From Nannocystis sp. RBIL2 (GTDB lineage: Bacteria; Myxococcota_A; Polyangia; Nannocystales; Nannocystaceae), in assembly GCF_026626745.1 (NCBI RefSeq), contig NZ_JAPNJW010000001.1:5440001-5504000 (forward strand): a stretch of DNA of 64,000 nt, given 5' to 3'. The notes beneath the pieces are model-generated. The model did no database searches and was not told the origin of the DNA. It saw nothing but the letters and a program-made list of their open reading frames with translations. The position numbers were made by a program, and so were the translations under genes. Positions within the stretch are counted from its first letter, which is position 1; every line of letters begins with the position of its first letter. Of the stretch, positions 36,732 to 45,589 are shown piece after piece.

Positions 36732-36817
36732 GGTCCGAAGACCACACTCGAAGACGTGTATTCGCGCTCACGACTTGAACCGCGGGCCGACAGCGCGGCA
36801 TCCTCGGGCGTCCGCGT

Positions 36818-37948
36818 ATGCCCGAAGCGCTGCTGGAGCTGCTCGAAGTCCCCACCATCCGCGCCGGCGCCGTCCTCCTGGGCAGCATCGTCGCCGCCTT
36901 CCTGATCGAGCTGTTCTTCCGCGGCGTCGTGCTGCTCCTGGTGCGGAAGACCAAAACCGACCTCGATGACCAAATTGTCGCGATCCTGCGACGCCCGGTT
37001 TTCATCACCGTGCTGCTCGCGGGGCTGCGCTGGTCGGCCAGCATCATCGACGACGGCGCCCGCTTCAAGCACATCGGCGACCCGCTGCTCGAGACGGTGG
37101 CCGTGATCGTGTGGACGGGCGCGGCCATCCGGATCGCCACGCTCGTGCTGCGCCACTTCAGCCAGCGCGCCGGCGAGGGCTCGTTCCTGCAGCCGCGCAC
37201 GCTGCCGCTGTTCGACATGTTCGCCAAGCTGATCCTGTTCGGCGGCGCCATCTACTTCGCCTTGCTGGCGTGGAAGGTCGACGTCACCGGCTGGCTCGCC
37301 TCGGCCGGCATCGTCGGCATCGCCGTCGGCTTCGCCGCCAAGGACTCGCTGGCCAACCTGTTCGCCGGCATCTTCATCCTCGCCGACGCCCCCTACAAGA
37401 TCGGCGACATGATCAAGTTCGACGACGGCTCGCGCGGCCGCGTCACCGACATCGGCCTGCGCTCGACCCGGATCCTCACCCGCGACAACATCGAGATCAC
37501 CGTCCCCAACTCGATCATCGGCAACTCCAAGGTCGTCAACGAGAGCGCCGGCCCGGCCGAGAAGGAGCGCGTGGCGATCAAGGTGTCCGTCGCCTACGGC
37601 TCCGACATCGACCTCGTGCGCGGCGTGCTCCTCGAATGTCCCAAAGGCCAGCCGAACATCTGCAACGAGCCCGCCCCCTCGGTGGTGTTCACGAGCTTCG
37701 GCGGCTCGGGCCTCGAGTTCTCGCTGATGGTGTGGATCGTCCAGCCGGGCCTCCTGGAGGACGTGCTCGACAACCTCAACTGCCGCGTCTACAAGGCCCT
37801 GACGGCCGCGAACATCGAGATCCCCTACTCGAAGCACGACGTCTACATCAAGGGCCTGCCGGAGCCCGTCGCCCTGCCCGCCCCCGAGCCGCGCCCCGCT
37901 CTGGCCCTCAGCGCCCCGCGCCCGCTGCTGGCCCCGCCCGCCCCGTGA
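36818..37948 (+). CDS. MscS-family mechanosensitive channel
   Basis: 376 residues, ATG at 36818. Four or so membrane helices lead to the pore helix (GIVGIAVGFAAKDSLANLFAG), followed by the beta domain signature FILADAPYKIGDMIKF and TVPNSIIGN. The channel opens under membrane tension to release solutes during hypo-osmotic shock. The tail after residue 340 is Pro/Ala-rich and probably disordered. CPKGQPNI in the C-terminal domain resembles peptides made by the dispersed repeat elsewhere. Confidence 0.94.
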   Translation: MPEALLELLEVPTIRAGAVLLGSIVAAFLIELFFRGVVLLLVRKTKTDLDDQIVAILRRPVFITVLLAGLRWSASIIDDGARFKHIGDPLLETVAVIVWTGAAIRIATLVLRHFSQRAGEGSFLQPRTLPLFDMFAKLILFGGAIYFALLAWKVDVTGWLASAGIVGIAVGFAAKDSLANLFAGIFILADAPYKIGDMIKFDDGSRGRVTDIGLRSTRILTRDNIEITVPNSIIGNSKVVNESAGPAEKERVAIKVSVAYGSDIDLVRGVLLECPKGQPNICNEPAPSVVFTSFGGSGLEFSLMVWIVQPGLLEDVLDNLNCRVYKALTAANIEIPYSKHDVYIKGLPEPVALPAPEPRPALALSAPRPLLAPPAP

Positions 37949-38169
37949 GCGCCGCGCGTCGGCCCGACCGGTTCGGGCTCGTGAACGCGGTCGCATGCGT
38001 GAGCCTCGGTCACGACGCTCGCTCGACCTCCGTGCTCCGAGCTCGCGGACGTCGCGGACGTCGTCGTCCGCCGCGGCGACCGCTGCGACCGCGTCGGAGC
38101 AGCGATCACGGCCCCTGCGCGGGCTGACGCGCGCCGGGCGCTCGTGTATCCTCCCGCGCAAGAGCGCGC

Positions 38170-38745
38170 ATGACACACACGACCACGGACACCTGGCAGG
38201 GCGGCCTCACCGCGGACCTCTCGAAGATCCTCCTGACCGAGAAGCAGATCCACGAGCGCGTCGCCGAGCTCGGGCGCACGCTGGCGAGCGAGTACGCGGA
38301 CAAGGACCCGCTGATGGTCGGGATCCTGAGCGGCAGCCTGCTGTTCATGGCCGACCTCGTGCGGCACATGAACATCCCGCTGTCGATCGACTTCATGGCC
38401 GTCTCGTCGTACGGCGACCGCACCACCTCCTCGGGCGAGGTGCGGATCTTGAAGGACCTGAGCAACGCGGCCACGGGCCGCCACATCGTCCTGGTCGAGG
38501 ACATCGTCGACAGCGGCCTGACCCTCGATTACCTGTGCGACGTCCTCCGCACGCGCCACCCGGCCTCGCTCGAGATCTGCACGCTCCTCGACAAGCACGA
38601 GGCGCGCAAGCGGCCGCTGCAGGTCCGCCACGTCGGCTTCCCCTGCCCCAACGAGTTCGTGGTCGGCTACGGCCTCGACTACGCCGGCCACTACCGCAAC
38701 CTCCCGTACATCGGCGTGCTCAAGCCGTCGATCTACACCACCTGA
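38170..38745 (+). CDS. hpt: Hypoxanthine phosphoribosyltransferase
   Basis: 191 residues, ATG at 38170. It makes IMP or GMP from hypoxanthine or guanine plus PRPP. The PRPP loop VLVEDIVDSGLTLDYL (near 107) and the PPi loop ILSGSLLF are intact, and FPCPNEFVVGYGLDY closes the active site. add follows after 27 bases, so the two purine-salvage enzymes probably share a message. Confidence 0.95.
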   Translation: MTHTTTDTWQGGLTADLSKILLTEKQIHERVAELGRTLASEYADKDPLMVGILSGSLLFMADLVRHMNIPLSIDFMAVSSYGDRTTSSGEVRILKDLSNAATGRHIVLVEDIVDSGLTLDYLCDVLRTRHPASLEICTLLDKHEARKRPLQVRHVGFPCPNEFVVGYGLDYAGHYRNLPYIGVLKPSIYTT

Positions 38746-38752
38746 CACTTGC

Positions 38753-38767
38753 GACATGTCCCAGGGG
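38753..38767. repeat. Dispersed repeat copy between hpt and add
   Basis: GACATGTCCCAGGGGCC occupies most of the 27-base hpt-add gap and ends four bases before the add ATG; its AGGGG part may serve as the add ribosome-binding site. Confidence 0.45.
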
Positions 38768-38772
38768 CCAGC

Positions 38773-39837
38773 ATGACCGACACCCTGACGCTGGAGCAGA
38801 TCCAGCGCCTGCCGAAGACCGACCTGCACGTCCACCTCGACGGCTCGATGCGGCTAGCGACGATCCTCGAGCTCGCGCGCGAGCGCGGCGTGTCGCTGCC
38901 GGCCGACACGCCCGAGGGCCTCACCGCGGCCATGCACCTCGGCCAGAACGCCGGCAGCCTGGTCGCCTACCTCAAGGCCTTCGACGTCACCCTGCAGGTG
39001 CTGCAGGACGAGGAGGCCCTCTACCGCGCCGCCTTCGAGTTGGCCGCCGACGCCGCCGCCGAGAACGTGCGCTACATGGAGGTCCGCTACTCGCCGATGC
39101 TGCACACCCGGCGCCGGCTCGGCCTCACGCGCGTGGTCGAGACCGTGCTGCGCGGCCTGCATGACGCCCAGCAGGCCCACAACATCGAGAGCAACCTGAT
39201 CCTGTGCGGGATCAGGAACATCTCGCCCGAGTCCTCGCTGCGCATGGCCGAGCTCGTGGTCGCCTACAAGAACCGCGGCGTGGTCGGCTTCGACCTCGCC
39301 GGCGCCGAGTACGACTACCCGCCCAAGGACCACCACGAGGCCTTCAACCTCGTGCGCCAGAACAACATCAACGTGACCATCCACGCCGGCGAGGCCTACG
39401 GCCCGGCCTCGATCGCGCAGGCGCTGCACGTGTGCGGGGCCCACCGGATCGGCCACGGCTGCCGCCTGCGCGAGGACGGCGACCTGCTCCGCTACGTGGT
39501 GGACCACCGGATCCCGCTCGAGTGCTGCCCGTCGTCGAACGTGCAGACCGGCGCCGTCAGCAGCATCGGCGACCACCCGCTGCGCCTCTACTTCGACCTC
39601 GGCGCGCGCATCACCGTCAACACCGACAACCGCCTGATCACCGACACCACGGTGTCGCGCGAGCTCCACCTGCTCCACACCGAGCTCGGCTTCGACTTCG
39701 CCGCCCTGCGCCAGGTGATCCTGAACGGCTTCAAGAGCGCGTTCTTGCCGTACCACGAGAAGCGCCGATTCATGCGCGCCACGGTGACCGAGCTCGACGA
39801 GTTCGCGGCCGCGAACGGCTTCGTCGAGCCGCGCTAG
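38773..39837 (+). CDS. add: Adenosine deaminase
   Basis: 354 residues, ATG at 38773. It deaminates adenosine or deoxyadenosine to inosine. The zinc and active-site residues are visible: DLHVHLDGSM (HxH), NVTIHAGEAYGP with the catalytic Glu, HRIGHGCRL and ITVNTDNRLI, the NTDN form common in bacterial enzymes. With hpt upstream it completes salvage to IMP after phosphorolysis. The stop codon overlaps that of the convergent next gene. Confidence 0.95.
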   Translation: MTDTLTLEQIQRLPKTDLHVHLDGSMRLATILELARERGVSLPADTPEGLTAAMHLGQNAGSLVAYLKAFDVTLQVLQDEEALYRAAFELAADAAAENVRYMEVRYSPMLHTRRRLGLTRVVETVLRGLHDAQQAHNIESNLILCGIRNISPESSLRMAELVVAYKNRGVVGFDLAGAEYDYPPKDHHEAFNLVRQNNINVTIHAGEAYGPASIAQALHVCGAHRIGHGCRLREDGDLLRYVVDHRIPLECCPSSNVQTGAVSSIGDHPLRLYFDLGARITVNTDNRLITDTTVSRELHLLHTELGFDFAALRQVILNGFKSAFLPYHEKRRFMRATVTELDEFAAANGFVEPR

Positions 39838-40238
39838 CGCGAGGGCCACACGAGCACGCGACGGGCCAGCGGCGACGCCAGGAGCGCCGCGACGTCGCAG
39901 CGCGACTCGAGCTCGCCGCCGCGGTGCTGCCCGAGCCGCGGGCAACGAGCCAGGAACGCCCGCGAGTCGGCGTCGTCGTGCCCGTGCATGTGCTCGTGGA
40001 CCAGCGCCAGGTAGGCCCACGTCAGCGTCTCGTGGTAGCGGTCCTCGGCCCCGAGCGCGGCGACGAACCGGCGCAGCGCCGCGCGAAAGGCCACGGCGGC
40101 CGCGCCGAAGTCGTCGTACATGCGCAGGAACAGGAAGGCCACGCGCACGTGTTCGCGGTGGCCGAACGCCGGACCTGGCAGGGTCGCTGCCACGAATCCG
40201 GCCAGCAACGCCGCGTCGTCGAGGGTCGCCTCGGTCAT
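39834..40238 (-). CDS. Hypothetical protein with HxxH-type motif
   Basis: 134 residues, ATG at 40238, ending in overlap with add (opposing TAG codons share bases). The sequence has a recurring helical pattern: FGHREHVRVAFLFLRMY, then FVAALGAEDRYHETLTWAYL and LVHEHMHG. Several conserved-looking His residues could bind a metal. Similar small proteins occur alone or fused in Proteobacteria, but I cannot name a function. No signal peptide, so cytoplasmic. Confidence 0.65.
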   Translation of the reverse strand: MTEATLDDAALLAGFVAATLPGPAFGHREHVRVAFLFLRMYDDFGAAAVAFRAALRRFVAALGAEDRYHETLTWAYLALVHEHMHGHDDADSRAFLARCPRLGQHRGGELESRCDVAALLASPLARRVLVWPSR

Positions 40239-40260
40239 GCGACCGGCATGGTACCGCGAA

Positions 40261-40809
40261 TCACTGCACCTGCACGTACACGAAGTCGTGCCCGGGGTGC
40301 GCCGCGTCGCTGCCGGCCGCCTGGTGGCAGCTCACACACACGCTCATCGCCGGGCCGGCGTCGCCGAGGCCGTCGGCCACGATCCCGTCCTTGTCGTGCG
40401 GCGCCGGGTGATCGGCCGGCACCTCCTCGTACCAGTACCAGCTGCCGCCGTCGGTCCCTGATTTCACGTGGCGGTAGACCGCGTAGCCGATGATGCTCGC
40501 CCCCTCGGCGTCGTACAGCTCCTTCACCGCCGCGGCCCCGACCGGGTACTCGCCGTCGCCGTGGCCGGCCAGCATGTCGTTGCTGCAGATCCGCTGCTTC
40601 CCGTGCGGCGACACGCCGATCGTCGCGTCGTGGGCGCCGGCCTCGCAGGCCCATTGCTTGTAGTGGCCCGCGGCCAGCCATTCGCGCATCGCCACCTTGC
40701 CGCTGGTCGGCGGCACCTGCGTCGCGTCCTCGGGGCTGTCGGTCGTGCTGCTGCCGTCGTCGCCGCAGCCCGCGAGCGCGAGCGCGACAAGACATGTCCA
40801 GATCTTCAT
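40261..40809 (-). CDS. P460-type cytochrome lipoprotein
   Basis: 182 residues from ATG at 40809, with GAGGAG four to five bases upstream. Signal peptide with lipobox ALAGC (Cys 15). The mature domain (FAxY-like YRHVKSGTDGGSWYWYEE, SCHQAAGSDAAHPGHDFVYV) resembles cytochrome P460 and c'-beta proteins, with one haem-attachment motif, CVSCH, near the C-terminus. It is probably a periplasmic or outer-membrane electron-transfer or NO/hydroxylamine-binding protein. The CPBP-independent Asp/Glu/Thr linker is short. Divergent from the cyclase-like gene. Confidence 0.75.
   Translation of the reverse strand: MKIWTCLVALALAGCGDDGSSTTDSPEDATQVPPTSGKVAMREWLAAGHYKQWACEAGAHDATIGVSPHGKQRICSNDMLAGHGDGEYPVGAAAVKELYDAEGASIIGYAVYRHVKSGTDGGSWYWYEEVPADHPAPHDKDGIVADGLGDAGPAMSVCVSCHQAAGSDAAHPGHDFVYVQVQ
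40791..40799. repeat. Dispersed repeat half-copy in cytochrome signal sequence
   Basis: GACATGTCC at 40791-40799 lies in codons 4-6 of the cytochrome gene, encoding part of its signal peptide (KIWTCL). Confidence 0.4.
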
Positions 40810-40993
40810 AAAACTCCTCGCAGTCGTGATGGTCCGCGCGACCTCCCGGTCGCAGCTCGCCAACGAGGCGCGGGCGCCAGTGTTACGCGTATTCGACGTC
40901 GCCGGGCCGTCGTCCTCCGCCGATGTCGACCGGGCGCCCACGCGCACCGCTTGTCAAGCTCGCCGCACCTTGCTACCCACAGAGCCGCTCGCC

Positions 40994-42241
40994 TTGGCCG
41001 CCAAGTTCGCCCGCACGCAGTACTCGCCCGCGCTGTTCGACCTCGCCCAGGACATCGTCGGCGGCCTCCCGCTCCGCTTGCTCGAGCGGTGGTGGGAGAG
41101 CGAGCAGACCGAGGCCGACGCCCTGCGCTTGCTCGCGGCCTGCCGCGTCACCGGCTTCAACGTCGTGTCCGACGCGGCCGGGCTCACGCGCATGACCGCC
41201 GAGCGCGGCTTGATGGAGATCCTCGCCATCATCGATCAGCCGAAGGCGATCGTCCACGAGCTCGGCCTGGCGATCGGCGGCGAGAGCGTGGGGATCTGGG
41301 CGGCCGACAACACTCAGATGTTCTACCCCGACGCGGTCCCGGCCGAGCGCCTGCTCGCGGCGCTGCTCACTGTGCAGGATCTGGTCGCCCGCCGCTGTGC
41401 GATCAAGATCGGCCTCGCCGCCCACTTCGGCGAGTTCTACAGCGCCAGCGGCGGCCTCTACGGCGACGCGTCGGACGCGATCGAGGAGCTCGCGGAGAAC
41501 CACGTCGCCGGCGGCGAGGTCGTCGTCAGCCAGGCCGTGGCCGGTCGCCTGCCGCCCGCGCACGACTTCACGCTCGTCGCCATCGGCGAGACGAACGGGC
41601 TCGGTCCGCTGTGGCGCCTCGTCGACGGCCCTCGCCTGTCCCTCGGGACATCCAGCGGCAGGCGCTACCCGATCCCCTACTCCGACGCCTTCCACGCCGA
41701 CCTCACGCGCCTCGCGGACCGCCTCGGCGACCGCGAGCTCGCGCGCGAGATGACCGCCAAGTACACGCGGCACGAGGTCGTGGTGCTCGTCGAGCGCCAC
41801 GCCCAGGACGCGGACAGCCGCGCGGTCGCGCTGTTCGCCAACTTGTCGCTGTCTGCGAAGATGAAGGACGCGGGCCTGCGTCACCTTGCCGCCGCGCGCG
41901 GGACCGAGGTCAAGGTCTCAGGGCCGCTCGGCATCTACACCTTCGACGAGCCGGCGCGCGCGCTCGAGTTCGCCCGGACCTTTCGCAGCGAGCTCGCGGA
42001 GGGCGGCATCGACTGCCGGATCGGCGTCGACCAGGGCCCCGTGCTGGTGTTCGACCTCGCCGGCGGCGGCAAGGACATCGCCGGCATGCCGGTCAACATC
42101 GCCTCGAAGATGGCCCAGGACTGCGGCGAGTGGGGCAAGCTGTACCTCAGCGATCGCGTGCGCGCCTGTGTCGACGCCGATGACTTTCGCGAGCTCCGGT
42201 TCTACGTCTCCGGCATCGAACTGCGCGCCTTCGAGGGCTGA
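40994..42241 (+). CDS. Tandem cyclase-homology-domain protein
   Basis: About 415 residues. The frame is open from ATG 40829, but that would leave 20 bp to the divergent cytochrome gene, so TTG 40994 (LAAKFARTQYSP) is a better though uncertain start. Two class III nucleotide-cyclase homology regions are visible: one around IKIGLAAHFGEFYSA, LYGDASDAIEELAE and GEVVVSQAV; the other around DCRIGVDQGPVLVF, DIAGMPVNIASKMAQ and GKLYLSDRV. The metal-binding Asp pair typical of active catalytic sites is not evident in either. It may be an intramolecular cyclase dimer or a regulatory, inactive relative. TGTCCC-TC-GGGACA (41637-41650) lies in the linker between them. Confidence 0.7.
   Translation: MAAKFARTQYSPALFDLAQDIVGGLPLRLLERWWESEQTEADALRLLAACRVTGFNVVSDAAGLTRMTAERGLMEILAIIDQPKAIVHELGLAIGGESVGIWAADNTQMFYPDAVPAERLLAALLTVQDLVARRCAIKIGLAAHFGEFYSASGGLYGDASDAIEELAENHVAGGEVVVSQAVAGRLPPAHDFTLVAIGETNGLGPLWRLVDGPRLSLGTSSGRRYPIPYSDAFHADLTRLADRLGDRELAREMTAKYTRHEVVVLVERHAQDADSRAVALFANLSLSAKMKDAGLRHLAAARGTEVKVSGPLGIYTFDEPARALEFARTFRSELAEGGIDCRIGVDQGPVLVFDLAGGGKDIAGMPVNIASKMAQDCGEWGKLYLSDRVRACVDADDFRELRFYVSGIELRAFEG
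41637..41650. repeat. Dispersed hairpin in cyclase-like gene
   Basis: TGTCCC (41637-41642), TC, GGGACA (41645-41650), a perfect 6-bp palindromic stem read in frame as part of RLSLGTSSG, between the two cyclase-like domains. Confidence 0.5.
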
Positions 42242-42281
42242 CACGTGCGCGCCAGCGCGGCGTGCTATCCTCGAGCTTTGC

Positions 42282-44306
42282 ATGCGCTCGGTCGGCCTCG
42301 CCGTATGCTTATTGTTGTCGCTGGCGAGCGGATGTCACCCCGCGCCGCCCCCACCGGCGCCAGCGCCAGCGCCCGAAGTTTCGACCTGTGACGGCCCGTC
42401 GCCTGCCGCCGGCCCCTCCGCTCTCACGGCCAACCTCGACAGCGCCTTCGTCTGCGACCCGCGCCCCGGCGCGGCCGGGTGGATCCACGCGGGCTCGTCG
42501 TTCTCGTCGGTGCCGAAGCTCCCGCCGCGCGAGGCGGCGCCGCTCGACGTCCAGCTGCCGCGCTTCGCCCTGGTGTTCGACGGCCGCGACGGCCCGCGGC
42601 TGGAGCACGCACTGAGCACGTTGCGCAACGAGGCCGACTATCGCCTGCTCGTCGCCGGCGCCCGGGCGCCGCGAGGAGCGGCCCACCACGCGCCGCCGAC
42701 CCGCGCCGGCGTCGCCGAATTGCTCGCCGCCCTGCGCCGCGCGCTGCAGCCCGGCGCGATGCTCGTGCTCCTCGCCGCCGAGGTCGACACGCTGGCCGAC
42801 GACCCGTGGGGCTGCATCCCGCTGCAGGACGCCTGCCTGCCGCTCGCCGAGCTGCAGCTGGAGCTCGCCGAGCTCCGCACCGGCGCGCGCATCGTCGTGC
42901 TGGCGCAGGCGCGCCCGCGGCTGGCCTTCAGCGCGCTGACCGACGCCACCGCGGTGGTGGTGACCTTCCCTTCGGGACAGGTCGGAGATCGGGCCGCGCG
43001 CGCCTTCTGGTCGCCGCAGGTCCCCGACCGCGACGGCGACGGCGTGATCGCGGTGCGCGAGCGGGCCGCGCAGGCCCGCCGCATCGATCGCGGCGGGGTG
43101 CGCTTCGTCGACCCGCTCGGCACCCTGTCGTTCGCGCGTCGCCAGGCCCGCGCCCGCGGCAGCGCGCCGCTCGAGGTCGAGGGCCGGCCCGCGCTCGACG
43201 CCGCAGTCGCCGGCCTCGCGCCGGGGCAGATCGCAGTCGTCAACCTCTCCACCACCTGGTGCGCCGCCTGCGGCCCGTTCCGTACCACTTTTGCAAATCT
43301 CGCCCGGCGCACCGGCGGCCCGATGCGCTTCATCCACGCCGAGACCGACGAGCAGTGGCAGGGCTTCGGCGCGCTGAGTTACCCCGCGGTCGCCTTCATC
43401 GCCCCCGGCGGGCGCCTCCTCGGCGTCGCGCACGACCCTTACGATCCGCTCTCCGCCCTCGCGCTCGGCGAGTTCGAGTCCATCGACGATCGCCTCGCCT
43501 ATCACCGCGCCGAGCTGCGCAGCCGCGAGCACCGGGTCCGCGGGCGCGGCGCGCGGGCGCTCCTCGCCCTCGGTCCGCCGGGCGCCGCACTGATCGAAGA
43601 CCTCGCGCGCGACCTCCACGACGAGCCGGTCGCCGCGATCGTCCTCGACATCTTGCAGGCGCTCGCCAGCTACGGCGAGAAGGCGCGGCACACCGCGCCC
43701 GAGATGGTCGCCCTGTTCAATCACGCCGACGGCTACGTGCGGCAGATGGCCCTGCTCGCGCTGCGCCGAATCGGCGCCGACCCGCGGCCGGTCGCTTGCC
43801 CGCTGCTCGCGCTCGTCGCGGATCCGGACGCCGGCGTGCGGTCGGCCGCGATCGACCTGCTCGCCGCCGATCCCTCGCTCCCGCCCGCGATCCTGCCGGC
43901 CCTGCGCGTCATCATGGAGGACGAGTCGCCCGCAGTGCGGCGGGTCGCGCTCGCCGCGTTTCGTCGCCTGCCCTGGGGCGACGCCGCTATCGGAGCGTTG
44001 CCGACGCTGCTGCGCCTCGTCACTCCTGGCGAGCCCGACGATCAGCGCGCGGAGGCGATCGCGGCGCTGATCGAACTCGGCCCGCGAGCGACCGCCGCGA
44101 TCCCCGACCTCACGCGCCTGCTTGCCGACGCCGATCCCGCCATTGTCCGCCAGGCCGCGCTCGCCCTCGGCAATCACGGCGCTGCCGCGAGCTGCGCAGT
44201 ACCATCATTGGCCGCGCTCGCGGCCGACCCAGATCCGCACACCCGCCGCAAATCCGGCGAGGCGATGGCGAAGATCGGCGCCGACCGGCGAATATCGAGA
44301 CAGTGA
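42282..44306 (+). CDS. Caspase-like/thioredoxin/HEAT lipoprotein
   Basis: 674 residues, ATG at 42282. Lipobox LSLASGC (Cys 18) and a Pro-rich linker. Residues 90-245 resemble a caspase-fold domain (PPTRAGVAELLAALRRAL, PGAMLVLLAA, RTGARIVVLAQ), but the His and Cys of an active peptidase are missing. DRDGDGVIAVRE near 255 is an EF-hand-like loop. Residues 300-400 form a thioredoxin fold with an intact WCAAC and SYPAVAFIAPGG. From about 430 to the end, HEAT-like helical repeats follow (ADPDAGVRSAAIDLLA, DESPAVRRVALAAF, DADPAIVRQAALALG). The thioredoxin part could exchange disulfides in exported proteins while HEAT repeats bind partners. TTCCCTTCGGGACAGGTC near 42966 is a repeat copy. Confidence 0.75.
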   Translation: MRSVGLAVCLLLSLASGCHPAPPPPAPAPAPEVSTCDGPSPAAGPSALTANLDSAFVCDPRPGAAGWIHAGSSFSSVPKLPPREAAPLDVQLPRFALVFDGRDGPRLEHALSTLRNEADYRLLVAGARAPRGAAHHAPPTRAGVAELLAALRRALQPGAMLVLLAAEVDTLADDPWGCIPLQDACLPLAELQLELAELRTGARIVVLAQARPRLAFSALTDATAVVVTFPSGQVGDRAARAFWSPQVPDRDGDGVIAVRERAAQARRIDRGGVRFVDPLGTLSFARRQARARGSAPLEVEGRPALDAAVAGLAPGQIAVVNLSTTWCAACGPFRTTFANLARRTGGPMRFIHAETDEQWQGFGALSYPAVAFIAPGGRLLGVAHDPYDPLSALALGEFESIDDRLAYHRAELRSREHRVRGRGARALLALGPPGAALIEDLARDLHDEPVAAIVLDILQALASYGEKARHTAPEMVALFNHADGYVRQMALLALRRIGADPRPVACPLLALVADPDAGVRSAAIDLLAADPSLPPAILPALRVIMEDESPAVRRVALAAFRRLPWGDAAIGALPTLLRLVTPGEPDDQRAEAIAALIELGPRATAAIPDLTRLLADADPAIVRQAALALGNHGAAASCAVPSLAALAADPDPHTRRKSGEAMAKIGADRRISRQ

Positions 44307-44405
44307 CCGCCCACCGGTCGAATGCACACACCGCGGCCACCGCCGCTCCCTCCCGCCACCTCAGAACGGCCCTATTCTCCGGATTTTGGCCGATCCAGCG
44401 CCGAA

Positions 44406-44442
44406 GTCCGATCGTGGTCCGATGGACCGAAACGGGTCCGAT
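44406..44442. promoter_or_regulatory. Three GTCCGAT direct repeats, candidate operator
   Basis: GTCCGAT occurs at 44406, 44417 and 44436 (spacing 11 and 19), the middle one also forming the hairpin GGTCC-GAT-GGACC (44416-44428). The array lies 34-70 bp upstream of the lipoprotein start at 44476, in the core-promoter position. The regulatory role is inferred. Confidence 0.35.
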
Positions 44443-44475
44443 CGAATCATCGGAGTGCATGCTATTGAATCCTGC

Positions 44476-45354
44476 ATGCACATGACAACCCGTATCCACC
44501 TCTTCATCGTCGCCTCGACCGTGCTGGCGTGCACCTTCGAGAGCAAGCTCTACGACGGGGACACCGCGCCGACCACAGGCACTACTGGTGATTCACCCGA
44601 CCCGTCCCAGGGCACCTGGGACACCTGGCAGGGCACCACCCTCGAGACCAGCGGCCCGGGGCCGGCGACGACCACCGCGGGACCCGGCTGGTCCTCCGAC
44701 ACCGAGGGCCCGCCCGAAACCAGCACCACCATCGTCTCCGAGACCGAAGGCCCCAACTGGACCACCACCATCGTCTCCGAGACCGACAGCCACGGCTGGA
44801 CCACCGCTGACGTGACCACCGGGCAGTTCCCCGGGTCCGCCAGCGACACCACCTCGCAGTACACCACCAGCCAGCCCGAGGAGCCGGTGCCGTGCGACGG
44901 CGAGGCGGAGCCGCTCGACGTCGAGGTCCTGGCCTACCTCGAGTCGCAGATCCCGGCGAACCCCGACAGCGACGGCACCACCGGCGAGGACGACGATCCG
45001 AACCAGCTGTACGTCCGCTTCTCGAGCGAGACCTTCACCTGCGCCGACCCGCACGACCGCATCTCGTGTGGCCATCAGTGGGAGCTGTCCGTGCGGATCC
45101 CCGCCGCCTTCCAGGCCCCCGGCCTGTACTCGCTGTCGTGGCCCGGCGTGCACGCCTTCGGCCTGGAGACCGGCGCCGACCTCGGCAGCGGCGACGATTG
45201 CGACGGCGGGGGCGGCAGCGCGAAGGGCACGCTCGAGATCGTCGCCATCGACGCCGACAAGGTCGTCGGTCGCCTGTGCCACGTGACCTGGAACGGGCTC
45301 GACAACGACTTCGAGCTCGACGGCAAGTTCATCGCCCCGCGCTGCCCGCAATGA
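44476..45354 (+). CDS. Secreted lipoprotein, Thr/Ser-rich linker
   Basis: 292 residues from ATG at 44476 (ATG 44482 also possible). The signal peptide ends FIVASTVLAC. A linker of about 115 residues rich in Thr, Ser, Gly and Pro contains two near-identical 15-residue units (STTIVSETEGP and TTTIVSETDSH). The C-terminal ~150 residues (LYVRFSSETFTC, CGHQWELSVRIPAAF, GTLEIVAIDADKVVGRLCHV) look like a beta-sandwich with a few disulfides. No catalytic motif recognised. It converges with the ferritin-like gene. Confidence 0.7.
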   Translation: MHMTTRIHLFIVASTVLACTFESKLYDGDTAPTTGTTGDSPDPSQGTWDTWQGTTLETSGPGPATTTAGPGWSSDTEGPPETSTTIVSETEGPNWTTTIVSETDSHGWTTADVTTGQFPGSASDTTSQYTTSQPEEPVPCDGEAEPLDVEVLAYLESQIPANPDSDGTTGEDDDPNQLYVRFSSETFTCADPHDRISCGHQWELSVRIPAAFQAPGLYSLSWPGVHAFGLETGADLGSGDDCDGGGGSAKGTLEIVAIDADKVVGRLCHVTWNGLDNDFELDGKFIAPRCPQ

Positions 45355-45458
45355 GGGCACCCGGCCGCGTCCGGGCTTCCGGGCCCGGGCGCTTCGGCGC
45401 GACTGCGAACCCGCGTGGAATCGCTGCGGTGGGGATTCGTGGCAGTCGCTGTCTCGAC

Positions 45459-45516
45459 GCGGCGCCGCGATTCGTCGGTCCGGATGATCGATTCGTCGGA
45501 CCGATCTCGGCGCCGC
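45459..45516. terminator. Nested stem-loop between convergent genes
   Basis: Outer arms GCGGCGCCG (45459-45467) and CGGCGCCGC (45508-45516); inner arms TCGGTCCG (45475-45482) and CGGACCGA (45497-45504); ATTCGTCGG is also a direct repeat inside. All arms are perfect. It sits between a rightward and a leftward gene, as a bidirectional terminator would, though it has no T-run. The rest of the 235-bp gap shows nothing else. Confidence 0.5.
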
Positions 45517-45589
45517 TTCGAGCCTGCGGCGAGCTCGACTCTCGGCGCTGCTGCGCCGGCTGTCCGCGTCGATGGCGGGTGATCTTCGC

